Part shown: in pieces, positions 27,152 to 36,695 of the stretch
Numbering within the stretch: position 1 is the first letter of the stretch
Layout: each line of letters begins with the position of its first letter
Origin: Candidatus Nitrosocosmicus sp.
GTDB taxonomy: Archaea; Thermoproteota; Nitrososphaeria; Nitrososphaerales; Nitrososphaeraceae
DNA: 64,000 bases
Assembly (NCBI GenBank): GCA_029194465.1
Contig: JARFXS010000004.1
Coordinates: 1-64,000 of the forward strand
Direction: 5' to 3'
Program-made: the position numbers and the translations under genes
The notes under the pieces: model-generated
The model's input: only the letters and a program-made list of their open reading frames with translations
Told to the model about the DNA's origin: nothing
Databases searched by the model: none

Positions 27152-27790
27152 ACTAAACTATAAATTTCCTAGTATTTATTCTTCTATATTACTTTCATAC
27201 CTGTCCGGATATGATACCGTATTTTCCTTCTGTCATTGACTTTGATTCTACTTTTGTTGATATTTGATTATAGTCCAAGCTTGATTTTCATCGAACCGTA
27301 TTTTTGATCCTTCTATAATACCCCATAATTACAAATTGTTTGTGTTTTTGAAAGTCCATAGAAGCATTAGAATTTTGATTCTGATTATTTCTTTTGTAGA
27401 TATCATGATTACTGGTAATATTTAGAGACTCTATCAAACAAAGGTGTGTGGTTTTATAGTTATGTTTGATTGCAATGGAATTCCAAATATTTCTCCATGA
27501 TTTATTTTGGTAAGGTGGAGTGAGATGAGGTGAGATGAGACGATGTGGATTGAGATAAACTGTGCTGGAACTTGTTAAGGGCAGGATTCTTTTTGCTGAT
27601 GCCTATTAAGATAAGACAACATAATATTTTGTTCTGAGGATCGATATATAGTTCAATTCCTGTGTTTTACATTCCTAATATTACAATTATCGGAGTCTAC
27701 TTATTTACTTGCTTACCTTGTTTCCTCCCTGATGCTAACTAATTTGTAGACCGATAAACATTATATTCTATATAACTTGGCTATAATCGC
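27152..27790. other. Intergenic, purine-rich patch
   Basis: 638 nt without a supported ORF. At about 27512-27556 a G/A-rich stretch with near-repeats of 'GTGAGATGAG' stands out from the AT-rich background. A TATA-like 'TATATAAC' near 27770 may serve the following gene. Confidence 0.4.
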
Positions 27791-28249
27791 ATGTTTGATT
27801 ATTTTTCCATGTTTTTGAGTTTATTGACCGGATTATTTTCTACATTGATGATGACTATTTTTGAATTTCCTTTTTGGAGAAAGTGGGGTCTAGAAGGAGT
27901 TCTTGAATGGCATGAAAATCAGCTGTTATATAGCAAATTTTTTAGAACTGATAGAACAAAGATCAATTTTCCTGGACTTTTTTTTCTTCATTTTGTAAAT
28001 GGTGGATTGGGGGGAATTGGTTTTTATTTTTTATTGACTTTGATTCCATCCTTAATCACTATGATGTTTTTCGTAGGCATTTTATATGGTCTAGTTTTAT
28101 GGGTTCTAACGCTGCTACCAATTCACAAACCCATAACCGGAATTGATCCGCTTAGACATCGATTAGGACTTGGTCCAGTCATTACAAGTTTAACTGGCCA
28201 TATGCTGTATGGTGTGATTCTGTCTGCTCTCATGATGACAATTATCTAA
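27791..28249 (+). CDS. Conserved membrane protein, four TM segments
   Basis: 152 residues with hydrophobic segments at about 5-25, 55-80, 85-110 and 128-150. Loop motifs 'FPFWRKWGLEGVLEWHENQL' and 'GIDPLRHRLGLGPVITSL' are polar and look conserved. No transporter or enzyme motif recognised. The gene is followed by 125 nt and then the convergent UbiD gene. Confidence 0.55.
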   Translation: MFDYFSMFLSLLTGLFSTLMMTIFEFPFWRKWGLEGVLEWHENQLLYSKFFRTDRTKINFPGLFFLHFVNGGLGGIGFYFLLTLIPSLITMMFFVGILYGLVLWVLTLLPIHKPITGIDPLRHRLGLGPVITSLTGHMLYGVILSALMMTII

Positions 28250-28373
28250 CCTTCTTTTTCATACTTGCTAAACCGCGTATTTCTAATCCTTTTGAATTAA
28301 TCTCTGCACAAAGATTCCTAGGCAGGAATACACAGATTTAGGACTTTGAAAGCATGTGACCTTCTTTTTCTTT

Positions 28374-29855
28374 TTATGCATACTTTTTGATATCGATATT
28401 ATCTGCACCAGGTATTCTAGCAATCTCAAATCTCTCCCTATCTTTAAGAAGAGAAATCGTAGCATCTATTCCTAATTTTGTAGTTAATAAATTGGTTTGG
28501 TCACTAGAGGGATCTAAACTTGAACCCTTTGCATTTGTTATTATTAGAAAATCTTTATCAGCTTGGGTTCTAGTAGAAACAGCATAATCTACCTCTACAG
28601 GATTCAAGGGATTAATATCCTCATCAACTATGATTGCAGTCTTAAGAGACGGATGTGCTGCAAATGCAGTTAGAATTGCATTTTTTGGTTCACCCTCTAG
28701 TCTCTTCTTTATTTGTACTACTGCAGTTAACCAATTACTCCCTCCATCGGATAAGTGTACCATTCTCGTGGAGGGAACAGTATTCTTAACGTAACTAAAA
28801 ATTTTGGCTTCGATAGGCAATCCCATTAACAATCTGTGTTCCGTGTATCCAGGTAAAATGTCGTAATATATGGGATTATCTCTGTACCAAATTTTATTAA
28901 TTTCAAAAACTGGTTGTTTTCGTTTAAAGTCATATGTCCTCAGCATCTCGACCATCCATTCTTCAGATACTTCGTCATGAAGTATTTTACCTTCTAACAC
29001 TATCTCGCTGTGTTTTGGTATCATTAAATCAGAATAATTATTCTTTGCAAGCTTTAGAGTACCATTCAAGAGGTAATTTGCTATTGTAATTTCGTCAATT
29101 CCATGTGCTGCTTGATATGCTGCTGCAATATTCAGGGCTGGATGTACCCCAACTACAACATTGATTTTTAAATCTTCTTTATGCTCTTTAGCGTAAACGA
29201 AGCATTTATGAAGATGCCTGCCCTCTACCATTCTTATCGCCATTTGGCTATTATTAAGCAGTAACATTCTGTGAACTGAAGAGTTTTGATTTCCATTCTC
29301 CTGATCCTTCACATATACTGTAGATGAAGTAATAAATGGGCCTGCATCTTTTTCAAAATGACTTACGATTGGAAGATCATAGAGATTTTTAGTACTGTTA
29401 CTATAGAATAGTGCATCATTGGAAAATTCTTTTGGGTAATATTCTGGTCCTATGTTTCCTAGGTTAGATAAATTGATTTTACTGATTGGACCTGAAGACT
29501 CGATCCCATAAAAAAAGCGCTCCCTGGTTCCCACAATATTTGAAACGACTTTGAATTTCGATTCATCAACGTTGGTAAACATTACAGCCTCTTTCTTATC
29601 AAACTTACTTATTATTGCAGCAAGTTCAAACTTCTTTTTTACTTTCTTGTGTATTGTTATTAATTCCCCCATTTCCTCGAGGTATGATAAAAAGCTTCTT
29701 AAATCATATTCATGCTTTAATTCTGAGTCTTCTTTTGCGGTGATATTTTCAACTTTCTTTTGGTTGGACTTTGAATTAAGGTTTCTATTATTTTTGTTTC
29801 TCAAAATACCTTTGTGATCCTTGCTGTTGTGGTTGTTTTTTTCTTTTTTTGCCAT
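28374..29855 (-). CDS. UbiD-family decarboxylase, probably anhydromevalonate phosphate decarboxylase
   Basis: 493 residues. After a Lys/Asn-rich, low-complexity N-terminus (about 1-45), the chain is a full UbiD protein: 'DLRSFLSYLEEMGELITIHK', 'EAVMFTNVDESKFKVVSNIV', 'VVVGVHPALNIAAAYQ', 'SEIVLEGKI', 'HRLLMGLPIEAKIF' and 'VDEDINPLNPVEVDYAVSTR'. UbiD enzymes decarboxylate with prenylated FMN supplied by UbiX, which is not in the window. In archaea this clade catalyses decarboxylation of trans-anhydromevalonate phosphate to isopentenyl phosphate, the step after phosphomevalonate dehydratase, whose genes lie at 63.1-64 kb. The N-terminal extension is unusual. The next gene upstream abuts it directly. 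Confidence 0.8.
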   Translation of the reverse strand: MAKKEKNNHNSKDHKGILRNKNNRNLNSKSNQKKVENITAKEDSELKHEYDLRSFLSYLEEMGELITIHKKVKKKFELAAIISKFDKKEAVMFTNVDESKFKVVSNIVGTRERFFYGIESSGPISKINLSNLGNIGPEYYPKEFSNDALFYSNSTKNLYDLPIVSHFEKDAGPFITSSTVYVKDQENGNQNSSVHRMLLLNNSQMAIRMVEGRHLHKCFVYAKEHKEDLKINVVVGVHPALNIAAAYQAAHGIDEITIANYLLNGTLKLAKNNYSDLMIPKHSEIVLEGKILHDEVSEEWMVEMLRTYDFKRKQPVFEINKIWYRDNPIYYDILPGYTEHRLLMGLPIEAKIFSYVKNTVPSTRMVHLSDGGSNWLTAVVQIKKRLEGEPKNAILTAFAAHPSLKTAIIVDEDINPLNPVEVDYAVSTRTQADKDFLIITNAKGSSLDPSSDQTNLLTTKLGIDATISLLKDRERFEIARIPGADNIDIKKYA

Positions 29856-30194
29856 TTATTTCTCCTCTATTGCCGACAGGATCTTTTCATTAATTATTTT
29901 CATGTCATCTAAATGTAATTTATTTTTTGTGAACATTGATATGATGCAGATACCATTTTTCATTAGGGAAATCCTGGTAGAAAGAGTGTCAATAAATAAT
30001 TGATCATTTTTGTCTTGAATCACTCTAGCCGTGTTAGATTTGTTTGTCACAGCTAGAGATACAGAGATAGATCCAAGCTTTGATTCATTCTCTGATATTG
30101 AAATAAAATAACCGTTATCAAATCTTAGTATGTTTAAGAGAAATTTTCTACCCAACGTGTTTGAAAAAATCTCAGTAGGATAATTAATCGACAT
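29856..30194 (-). CDS. Hypothetical protein upstream of the UbiD gene
   Basis: 112 residues with no signal or membrane segment: 'GRKFLLNILRFDNGYFISIS', 'KLGSISVSLAV', 'DQLFIDTLSTRISLMKNGIC' and a C-terminal helix 'MKIINEKILSAIEEK'. The strand pattern recalls proteasome-assembly-chaperone (PAC3/4-like) folds, but I would not assign that. Its stop codon is directly followed by the UbiD start, so the two genes are probably co-transcribed. Confidence 0.5.
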   Translation of the reverse strand: MSINYPTEIFSNTLGRKFLLNILRFDNGYFISISENESKLGSISVSLAVTNKSNTARVIQDKNDQLFIDTLSTRISLMKNGICIISMFTKNKLHLDDMKIINEKILSAIEEK

Positions 30195-30296
30195 TATTTA
30201 TGATTTTAAGGTAAATTATATTACTGTTAAATCTTTCTTTGAACATACGTGCAAATCTATATCTATAATTAAATTCTCAAGATAGTCTGAATAGAA

Positions 30297-30470
30297 ATGA
30301 GAAATCTGCAAGTAGATGACATTACTTATAAAAGACTTCAATCATTGTTAAGCGAATATATTTCCTCAAAACAACAAGATAAGGATATCAATGATTTGTT
30401 AAATGAGTTAATTGATAATTATCAAGAAGTTCAATGGGGTACATTGGGAGGTGGAGCAGGTGGCGGGTAA
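30297..30470 (+). CDS. Small helical protein with poly-Gly C-terminus
   Basis: 57 residues: 'NLQVDDITYKRLQSLLSEYI', 'INDLLNELIDNYQEVQWG', then a tail of T-L-G-G-G-A-G-G-G. The first 40 residues look like a ribbon-helix-helix or short helical hairpin ('DDITYKRLQSLL'), typical of small antitoxin-like DNA binders. The Gly tail is unusual. It lies 69 nt before mre11 on the same strand and may be part of that operon. Confidence 0.55.
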   Translation: MRNLQVDDITYKRLQSLLSEYISSKQQDKDINDLLNELIDNYQEVQWGTLGGGAGGG

Positions 30471-30539
30471 GTTCGAATGCGGTTTATCAAGAATGATTTC
30501 TTGATAAATAAAATATGGCATTGATCTTTTGAACCATAG

Positions 30540-31793
30540 TTGCTTATATCTCATATTTCAGATATTCATTTGGGCTATGCTCAATTCAATCTCCAAGAGC
30601 GAGAAGAAGATCTGTACGAAGTATTTGGAGAGGCTATTGAAAAATCAATCAGTGAGCATGTAAAAGCTATCATTTTGGCCGGTGACATATTTCATAATCC
30701 AAAGCCAAATGGTGCGGCCATTATTAGGCTTGCCCGAGAATTAAAAAAACTAAAAGAAAAATCAATATCCGTATTTTTTGTATTAGGTGAGCACGATATA
30801 AGTAGGTCCAATGATGTACCTCTGCCATACCTATTTCATAATTTGGGATTAGCAAGAAGACTCCAACCCGATTCACCGGTCCAAATTGACAATCTACTAA
30901 TCTATGGTTTCAATAAGGAACGTCGTTCAAATATTGATAACGGATTGATCAGGCCATTTAGAAAATTAGAGTCTATCTTGAAAGATGACATCCAAAAACA
31001 TACAGCTCAAAATCAACAGTTAAAAAAAATACTTGTTCTTCATCAAGGCTTATATGATTTTAACAAATTTGCAGGCGAAATTTTTTCTAGTGATTTACCA
31101 ATCGGATTTGATTATTATGCTATGGGTCACTATCACGACCACATTGAAAAGAGATTTACTTCTCTAAACGATGGTTTGGTGGCTTATCCTGGTTCGATTG
31201 ATCTAGGACATAACGAGGCCATCTCAGATGTGGAGAAGGGATTTTTACTAGTAGACCTTTCAGAAGCCTCTACAAACATCGATACTCATTGGATAAAGCT
31301 AGAAAAGAGACGACATCAGTTTGAATACCAAATTGAATATCCCGAATTAGATGTTAAGCTGCGTAATATCGTCCAAGAATCTACTCGATATTCAAAAAAA
31401 CCTGTTATAGATCTAAAAATAGGTGGAGCAGCTATAGATCCCAAAATATTATCTAGACAATTATTGCTATTAGAGGCTCCGTTTTTATATTATAATTGGA
31501 GCATTTTAGACAAAGGTGCCGATACTGGATTTTCTTATGATAATACAGGAGATTTTGACATGGATAAAGAAATGTCTTCACTAATTCTTAATTCTCTCCA
31601 TTCTGAACCTCTGACTCATCTATCATTGGATCTAATCAGTATGTTTAATAATCAAGATGACACCCACGACAACAAGAATGTTGATAAAGATAAGAACAAT
31701 CAAGTTGCCAATTACGTTTGGCAGTTTTTTGAAAATAATAAATCGATCTATCAGACTTTGGACGAATCAAAAATAGCTGGGAAAGGCAATTAG
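30540..31793 (+). CDS. mre11: DNA repair exonuclease Mre11
   Basis: 417 residues, starting at TTG 30540. Calcineurin-like phosphoesterase motifs: 'SHISDIHLGY', 'ILAGDIFHNPKPN', 'FFVLGEHDISR' (G-E-H-D where bacteria have G-N-H-D), 'LVLHQG' and 'DYYAMGHYHDHIEKR'. These bind two Mn ions for 3'-5' exonuclease and endonuclease activity. A C-terminal Rad50-binding region follows. Length and motif order fit archaeal Mre11. It is separated from rad50 by 2 nt, so the two are co-translated. Together they process double-strand breaks. Confidence 0.93.
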   Translation: MLISHISDIHLGYAQFNLQEREEDLYEVFGEAIEKSISEHVKAIILAGDIFHNPKPNGAAIIRLARELKKLKEKSISVFFVLGEHDISRSNDVPLPYLFHNLGLARRLQPDSPVQIDNLLIYGFNKERRSNIDNGLIRPFRKLESILKDDIQKHTAQNQQLKKILVLHQGLYDFNKFAGEIFSSDLPIGFDYYAMGHYHDHIEKRFTSLNDGLVAYPGSIDLGHNEAISDVEKGFLLVDLSEASTNIDTHWIKLEKRRHQFEYQIEYPELDVKLRNIVQESTRYSKKPVIDLKIGGAAIDPKILSRQLLLLEAPFLYYNWSILDKGADTGFSYDNTGDFDMDKEMSSLILNSLHSEPLTHLSLDLISMFNNQDDTHDNKNVDKDKNNQVANYVWQFFENNKSIYQTLDESKIAGKGN

Positions 31794-31795
31794 AA

Positions 31796-33949
31796 TTGAT
31801 AAAAAGGATAGTTTTAAATAACTTTTTATCACACACTGATACTTCTCTTGAATTCCATCCTGGAATTACAGTTTTCGTAGGGCACAACGGTTCCGGTAAA
31901 TCCAGTATTATTGATTCTATAACATTTGCACTATTTGATGAACACACTCGCAAATCTCACAAAAATTTGCTAACAAGAGGAATGGGTGGATATGTTAGTA
32001 ATGAAACGGGATCGTTTGTAATTTTAGAATTCTCCATTGGTTCCACAAATTATAGGATCAATAGACAAATAGATAGCCAAGGCAGACTGACTTCAGTTAG
32101 ATTAGAACAGAAGGTTAAAAGTGGCATCAATAATTCGAATATAGATCAAAATGACAAGTCCACTTACAGATCAATCATCTCTGGAGAACGAAAACAACTT
32201 GGTGAATCAGTAATCCATGAAACTGAATCTATCATGGGGATTAACTATACTAAATTGCAAATAGCAGGTATTATTCAACAAGGTGAAATTAGTAAGATAA
32301 TAGATTCACAGCCTAAGGAATTTAAAGAATTACTAAATAACATGATCGGATTAGATAGATTAGATAAGTCATTTAGTAACATGCATAGTGTTATAGAGGA
32401 TTTTAGAAAAATACTCCGAGAAAAAACCCAAGGTTATGACGATAATCAAATTAACATCCTCATTAAGAAAACTAAAGATAATGAATCAAGATTTTTACAA
32501 TCAAAACAATCATTAAACACTGTCCTCGTACATTTATTACAAAAAACAGAAACATTGAATGAATTGGAAAAACAAATCGAAATTCTTGAGCCAAAAATAG
32601 CTAAACTTTCTGAGATCAAATCCCTAGAAAATACTTTACTAGGATATTTTAGAGAACGATCGAATACTTTGAAAACAGAAATTGATAAATCACAAAGAAT
32701 GATTGTGGATATAAAAAATGCCGTCGGTTTTTTGACAAATAAGGATGAAGTCTTAATCACTATACAGATGGTTAGTTCCGAATTGGATGAATTGAACAGT
32801 AAAGTTATCAAAGTAGAGGGGGAGATAGGAAAATTAGAAGGATTTACCGAATGCGCTCAAAAAATCCAAATTAAAGATGGCAAATGTCCTGTTTGTAACT
32901 CTGAAATCATTTCACTTAACCAAATGTTTGATATTTCTCATATCAATTTTGAACTCAACGAAAAGATCAAAGAGAAGCACCTTCTACTCTCTGAAATTTC
33001 CAAACTAAACAAAGAGGAAATGGAACTCAAAAAAAAGGAGAAAAATATAATATCTGCAGAGCGTACTCTATTAAATTATGATTTTGATATTAATGGTAGA
33101 ATCGATACCTTAGAGTATAAACTAGAGAGTCTAAAGAAAGATCACCAGAGCCTATCCAAACTACAATTGGATACATTAAAAGATATCGATCTATCTACTT
33201 ACAAATTAGATGAATATTCTGCAAACCTGATCGATATTATTCAAAACATGAGAAAAGATGTAATAGAGGTTGATTTAAATTCTTATCAACAAAAAAAGAT
33301 AACCAAAAACAAGCTCTCAGCAGAAATGGTTAATATACATAATCAAAAAGCGATATTGGAAAAAACAATTGTAGACGTTCAGAGAGAAAACTCGGAATTT
33401 CAAACATTGATAACAGAGTTATCATCAGCTGCAAAATTTATTTCTGATCTTGAAAATATTCGCTCCATAGTCTTTAACAGAGATGGTATCGTGAGTTCAA
33501 GTTTAAGGACACGGGCACTAAACTTGATCTCTACCAAAGCCTCTGAATACATTAACATTTTCAACGTTGGACTGTCAAAAATAACACTGATTGAAAAACC
33601 ACGAGAAATAAAGGTACTTTGTTATGGTAAGCGCGGAGAAATTGATACTGTATCATTGAGTGGAGGCGAAAAAGTCGCTGTATCATTGGCTATTAGGATG
33701 GGGATTGCATTCTTGATGGGATCATCAAAAATTGATTTCATAGTTTTAGATGAACCTACAACAAATTTGGATGAGGAGAGACGTCGATCATTTGTAAAAA
33801 TTATTTCAGATGTCTTCAGTAAAGGAATGAGTCCGTTATCCCAAATGATAATTATTACTCATGATGAAGAAATATTTGAAAATTCTGAGGTTGAACAAGT
33901 ATATAAATTCAAGATGACTGAGAAGGGTTCCAGTGTAAGTGTTGTCTAA
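31796..33949 (+). CDS. rad50: Rad50 ATPase (short form)
   Basis: 717 residues from TTG 31796. Walker A 'VGHNGSGKSSII', Q-loop region 'LQIAGIIQQGEIS', a long coiled coil interrupted by the zinc hook 'KDGKCPVCNSEI' (about residue 365), the ABC signature 'VSLSGGEKVAVSLAIRMG', Walker B 'FIVLDEPTTNLDEER' and H-loop 'IIITHDEE'. The coiled-coil arms are shorter than in Pyrococcus-type Rad50 of about 880 residues. Works with Mre11 and probably HerA in break resection. No sign of a frame lesion. Confidence 0.95.
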   Translation: MIKRIVLNNFLSHTDTSLEFHPGITVFVGHNGSGKSSIIDSITFALFDEHTRKSHKNLLTRGMGGYVSNETGSFVILEFSIGSTNYRINRQIDSQGRLTSVRLEQKVKSGINNSNIDQNDKSTYRSIISGERKQLGESVIHETESIMGINYTKLQIAGIIQQGEISKIIDSQPKEFKELLNNMIGLDRLDKSFSNMHSVIEDFRKILREKTQGYDDNQINILIKKTKDNESRFLQSKQSLNTVLVHLLQKTETLNELEKQIEILEPKIAKLSEIKSLENTLLGYFRERSNTLKTEIDKSQRMIVDIKNAVGFLTNKDEVLITIQMVSSELDELNSKVIKVEGEIGKLEGFTECAQKIQIKDGKCPVCNSEIISLNQMFDISHINFELNEKIKEKHLLLSEISKLNKEEMELKKKEKNIISAERTLLNYDFDINGRIDTLEYKLESLKKDHQSLSKLQLDTLKDIDLSTYKLDEYSANLIDIIQNMRKDVIEVDLNSYQQKKITKNKLSAEMVNIHNQKAILEKTIVDVQRENSEFQTLITELSSAAKFISDLENIRSIVFNRDGIVSSSLRTRALNLISTKASEYINIFNVGLSKITLIEKPREIKVLCYGKRGEIDTVSLSGGEKVAVSLAIRMGIAFLMGSSKIDFIVLDEPTTNLDEERRRSFVKIISDVFSKGMSPLSQMIIITHDEEIFENSEVEQVYKFKMTEKGSSVSVV

Positions 33950-34053
33950 AAAATTAGGTAGCATGTATGCATATACCTCATTAGCATTCGCATTCGTAAT
34001 ATCAAAACAGTAAGATTACATGCATAGAAAAGATTAATAGATCATGAGCAAAT

Positions 34054-34316
34054 ATGGTAGTTGTCGTAAACACCATGAAATTATCTCGTTTACCAAGAGA
34101 GGCACGAAGAACTCGTAAACAACTCGTAAACCATTGCAAGAAAACTGGTTGAAGGGTCCAAAAAAAACATTTTGGATTCAATGTATGTATCAAAAATGTA
34201 ATTATTATTGGAGATACTCAGGGGGAAAAAACTGGGCTGAATGTCCAATATGTCACTCTATAAGCAAGGTTTCAATAGCTAGAAAATGTTTTAAGTATAA
34301 TAATCCTGAAACATAG
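34054..34316 (+). CDS. Small zinc-ribbon protein, one frameshift
   Basis: Frame 1 from ATG 34054 (or 34075) reads 'LSRLPREARRTRKQLVNHCK' and ends at a TGA near 34148. The next frame continues 'LKGPKKTFWIQCMYQKCNYY', 'GKNWAECPICHSISKVSI' to 34316. One inserted base in the GG/TT run near 34145-34150 joins them into about 87 residues. It has a basic N-terminal helix, then a C-x4-C-x14-C-x2-C zinc ribbon. Likely nucleic-acid binding. The lesion could be a sequencing indel. TTG 34134 would start inside the conserved-looking chain. Confidence 0.6.
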
Positions 34317-34377
34317 AAAATAAATGACTTTAGCATTTTTTCATTCTTTACTATCCTTTGTAGAGTAAAAAGGTTAT

Positions 34378-34671
34378 CTATTCTTGTATGAAATAAGAAT
34401 TTTCATCCTTGGCCAGTAAAAGTTTTACATTGTGGTCATAACCTTCTAGATTTGCATCATTATCAGGCAGGTCCAAGATGTTATTTGTTATTTCCAAATC
34501 GTTAAAAATCAAGAGAGTCTTGTCTGGGCCAAAAGTTTTTGGGATTGTTTGTAAGAAGAAATTCAATGTATATAAATCCTCAAAAATCTCGTTAGTCAAA
34601 TTTTTTAGATCTTCATCATACAGTTTTAGATCTATCCTTTCCCTAGTTTTGGTAATCATGGCGATGTTCAT
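34378..34671 (-). CDS. Hypothetical protein
   Basis: 97 residues, acidic, cytosolic: 'RIDLKLYDEDLKNLTNEIFE', 'TLNFFLQTIPKTFGPDKTLL', then an Asp/Asn-rich loop. Predominantly helical at the N-terminus. No family recognised. It lies 55 nt downstream of the small zinc-ribbon gene on the opposite strand and 56 nt upstream of the herA end. Confidence 0.45.
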   Translation of the reverse strand: MNIAMITKTRERIDLKLYDEDLKNLTNEIFEDLYTLNFFLQTIPKTFGPDKTLLIFNDLEITNNILDLPDNDANLEGYDHNVKLLLAKDENSYFIQE

Positions 34672-34726
34672 TATTATAGATAGGGGATAGAATCTGACAA
34701 ATTTATATATTTAACTCTTTATAATC

Positions 34727-36328
34727 TTATTCTATGTACTCCTCTTCTATGTAATCCTCTCTGATATACATCCGACTATCCTCTACTGACATCTCTTTTT
34801 TCTCTTTGATGTTTTTCCACTCGTTTACTGGCTCTGGATCCTTTCCCATTGTTCTCTCTACTATTTCATCAATTCTTACAAACGAAGGTAAATTAACCCA
34901 CTGACCTACTAGCAACGCTTCTCCGGGATTAAGAGATGGTAATTGTTCAATAATCTTACCGTTTATTGATTCACTAGATGATTCAATTTGTGATTGGTCT
35001 TCTTGTTGAACCAACTTCATTATTGCTAAGGAGCCCATTTGACTTAATACATTTGGATCCAAAGTACGTGGTCGTTGAGACACTATTATCAGTCCTACCC
35101 CAAATTTTCTTCCTTCTCTCGCAACCTTTGAAGCAATATACTTTGTATCAGTATTCTCATTTTTTGGCATGAATACATGGGCTTCTTCAATTACCACAAT
35201 AACTGGACTATGAAATAATATTTGATCCGTGCTTTCATAATTTGATTTAAAGCTCTGGCTCTTTGAGAGCTTTCTTTGATACAATATTGATTCGAGGTAA
35301 AATGCTATCGCTACATTAGCTTGTTTCTCAGTAAATTCTATCAGATTTATTATATTTATACAACCTTCTCTTATTTGAGAAACAGGATCTGATGCATTTG
35401 GAATCAAAATGCTACCAAATCTTCTCCTAGCTTCCTTGATCTTGTCTAATACTCTGTCTGCAGAACTTGCAAATCTCTTCTCCCTAAGACCTATGTCCCT
35501 TACATTTTTCTCTAATTCCTCCCAAAAGTCATCCCCTATTTTCTTTTTCAGGTCATCGTTATCATATGCCTTTAGTAATATTGTGTTTTGAATGTCTGCG
35601 TTTTCTCTTATTTCTATGACTTCTCCAAACTTATCGGATGTTAATAATCTTGGGTTTATCTGAGCTTGGACAAAATTTATGTTCTCTCCCTGTAGAAAAC
35701 GATATTCGTCATGATAGTCAAAGATCACCATAGTGCCCGGAATTTTTGCTATCGATTTTGCAATTACACTGACTAAATTACTTTTTCCCATACCTGTCAT
35801 TGCCAAAATCCCTAGGTGTCTAGTTGTAAGTCTATTGGTGTTGACTCTAACATTCACATTTGCATTTCTCAAGAGAGTACCTATCTTTAGCCACGATTCT
35901 TCTTCAGAATCAAAAATGTCTTTTAGATCATCTTTTTTTGCTCTATATATCTCGGTTCCTGGTAGTGGGGGTATTTCAGGTAAGATGGCTTTTGATTTTT
36001 TCAACATGTCAAGCATACCGAGAATTTTTACATTAACCTTAAAGCTCTTGTCTCTTTTGTTTATTTCAGCTACTACCTTACTCTCTAGAGCTTCTTCAAA
36101 ATTGGAAATCTCATCTAGTGCATCACTCTTAATAGAACATGATTCCACTACACCCAGAATCCTTTTTTGAAAACCGTCAGTTATTGTGATGTATTCTCCT
36201 AAGCCCACAGGCTCTTTACCTTCAAAAGTAATGTATCCTGGTTTAGTTACGCCTATGACCACACCTAGAAGCTCCTCATTAGTCGTCGTCGTCAAATCAT
36301 TCTGTAATTTATTCAGCTCCCTGCGCAT
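34727..36328 (-). CDS. herA: HerA hexameric DNA-translocating ATPase
   Basis: 533 residues. N-terminal HAS-barrel ('LLGVVIGVTKPGYITFEGKE'), then a FtsK/HerA-type ATPase: Walker A 'GILAMTGMGKSNLVSVIAKS', Walker B 'PVIVVIEEAHVFMP', and the arginine region 'IASKVAREGRKFGVGLIIVS' with 'QRPRTLD'. HerA pumps DNA for the nuclease NurA after Mre11-Rad50 opens the end. Many archaea keep herA-nurA-mre11-rad50 together. Here herA is convergent with rad50 and no nurA is visible in 64 kb. The C-terminus ends in an unusual Glu/Tyr-rich tail ('EDYIEEEYIE'). Confidence 0.9.
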   Translation of the reverse strand: MRRELNKLQNDLTTTTNEELLGVVIGVTKPGYITFEGKEPVGLGEYITITDGFQKRILGVVESCSIKSDALDEISNFEEALESKVVAEINKRDKSFKVNVKILGMLDMLKKSKAILPEIPPLPGTEIYRAKKDDLKDIFDSEEESWLKIGTLLRNANVNVRVNTNRLTTRHLGILAMTGMGKSNLVSVIAKSIAKIPGTMVIFDYHDEYRFLQGENINFVQAQINPRLLTSDKFGEVIEIRENADIQNTILLKAYDNDDLKKKIGDDFWEELEKNVRDIGLREKRFASSADRVLDKIKEARRRFGSILIPNASDPVSQIREGCINIINLIEFTEKQANVAIAFYLESILYQRKLSKSQSFKSNYESTDQILFHSPVIVVIEEAHVFMPKNENTDTKYIASKVAREGRKFGVGLIIVSQRPRTLDPNVLSQMGSLAIMKLVQQEDQSQIESSSESINGKIIEQLPSLNPGEALLVGQWVNLPSFVRIDEIVERTMGKDPEPVNEWKNIKEKKEMSVEDSRMYIREDYIEEEYIE

Positions 36329-36695
36329 TTATGCAGTAGTTAGGAGATTGGAGTTTTTATTATTTGTCATTAGGTTCTAATTGAGACAATTTTCAGACAA
36401 AACTAATGACCTATGTAGCCTACTCGTTCATAGTTTTATCATTTGATAGAGTTTGGACTCCTAGATAGTTTCGGGAAAATGAAATTTGCAATATATTGTC
36501 ATTTGATATATATATTACATTATGGTTATCGATGTTAAGAATATTTCATAATCTTGTGATTAAATAATATGTAATTGCAAGTCTTGATCAAGGTTAGTAT
36601 TTTTGTGTATAATCTTCTAGATTTATTGTTTACACCCTGAATCTTGATTTCATAGTTTTTATTTGCTTGTTAAAATAAGATCATTGTGATTCATT
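36329..36695. other. Intergenic, divergent promoters of herA and IMPase genes
   Basis: 367 nt, AT-rich, with 'TATATATATTACATTA' near 36508-36523 as the only obvious TATA-like cluster. No ORF supported. Confidence 0.4.

Noticed and set aside
27512-27556. GTGAGATGAG-like near-repeats as a possible C/D box sRNA
   Set aside because: No proper C and D boxes at the right spacing and no terminal stem.
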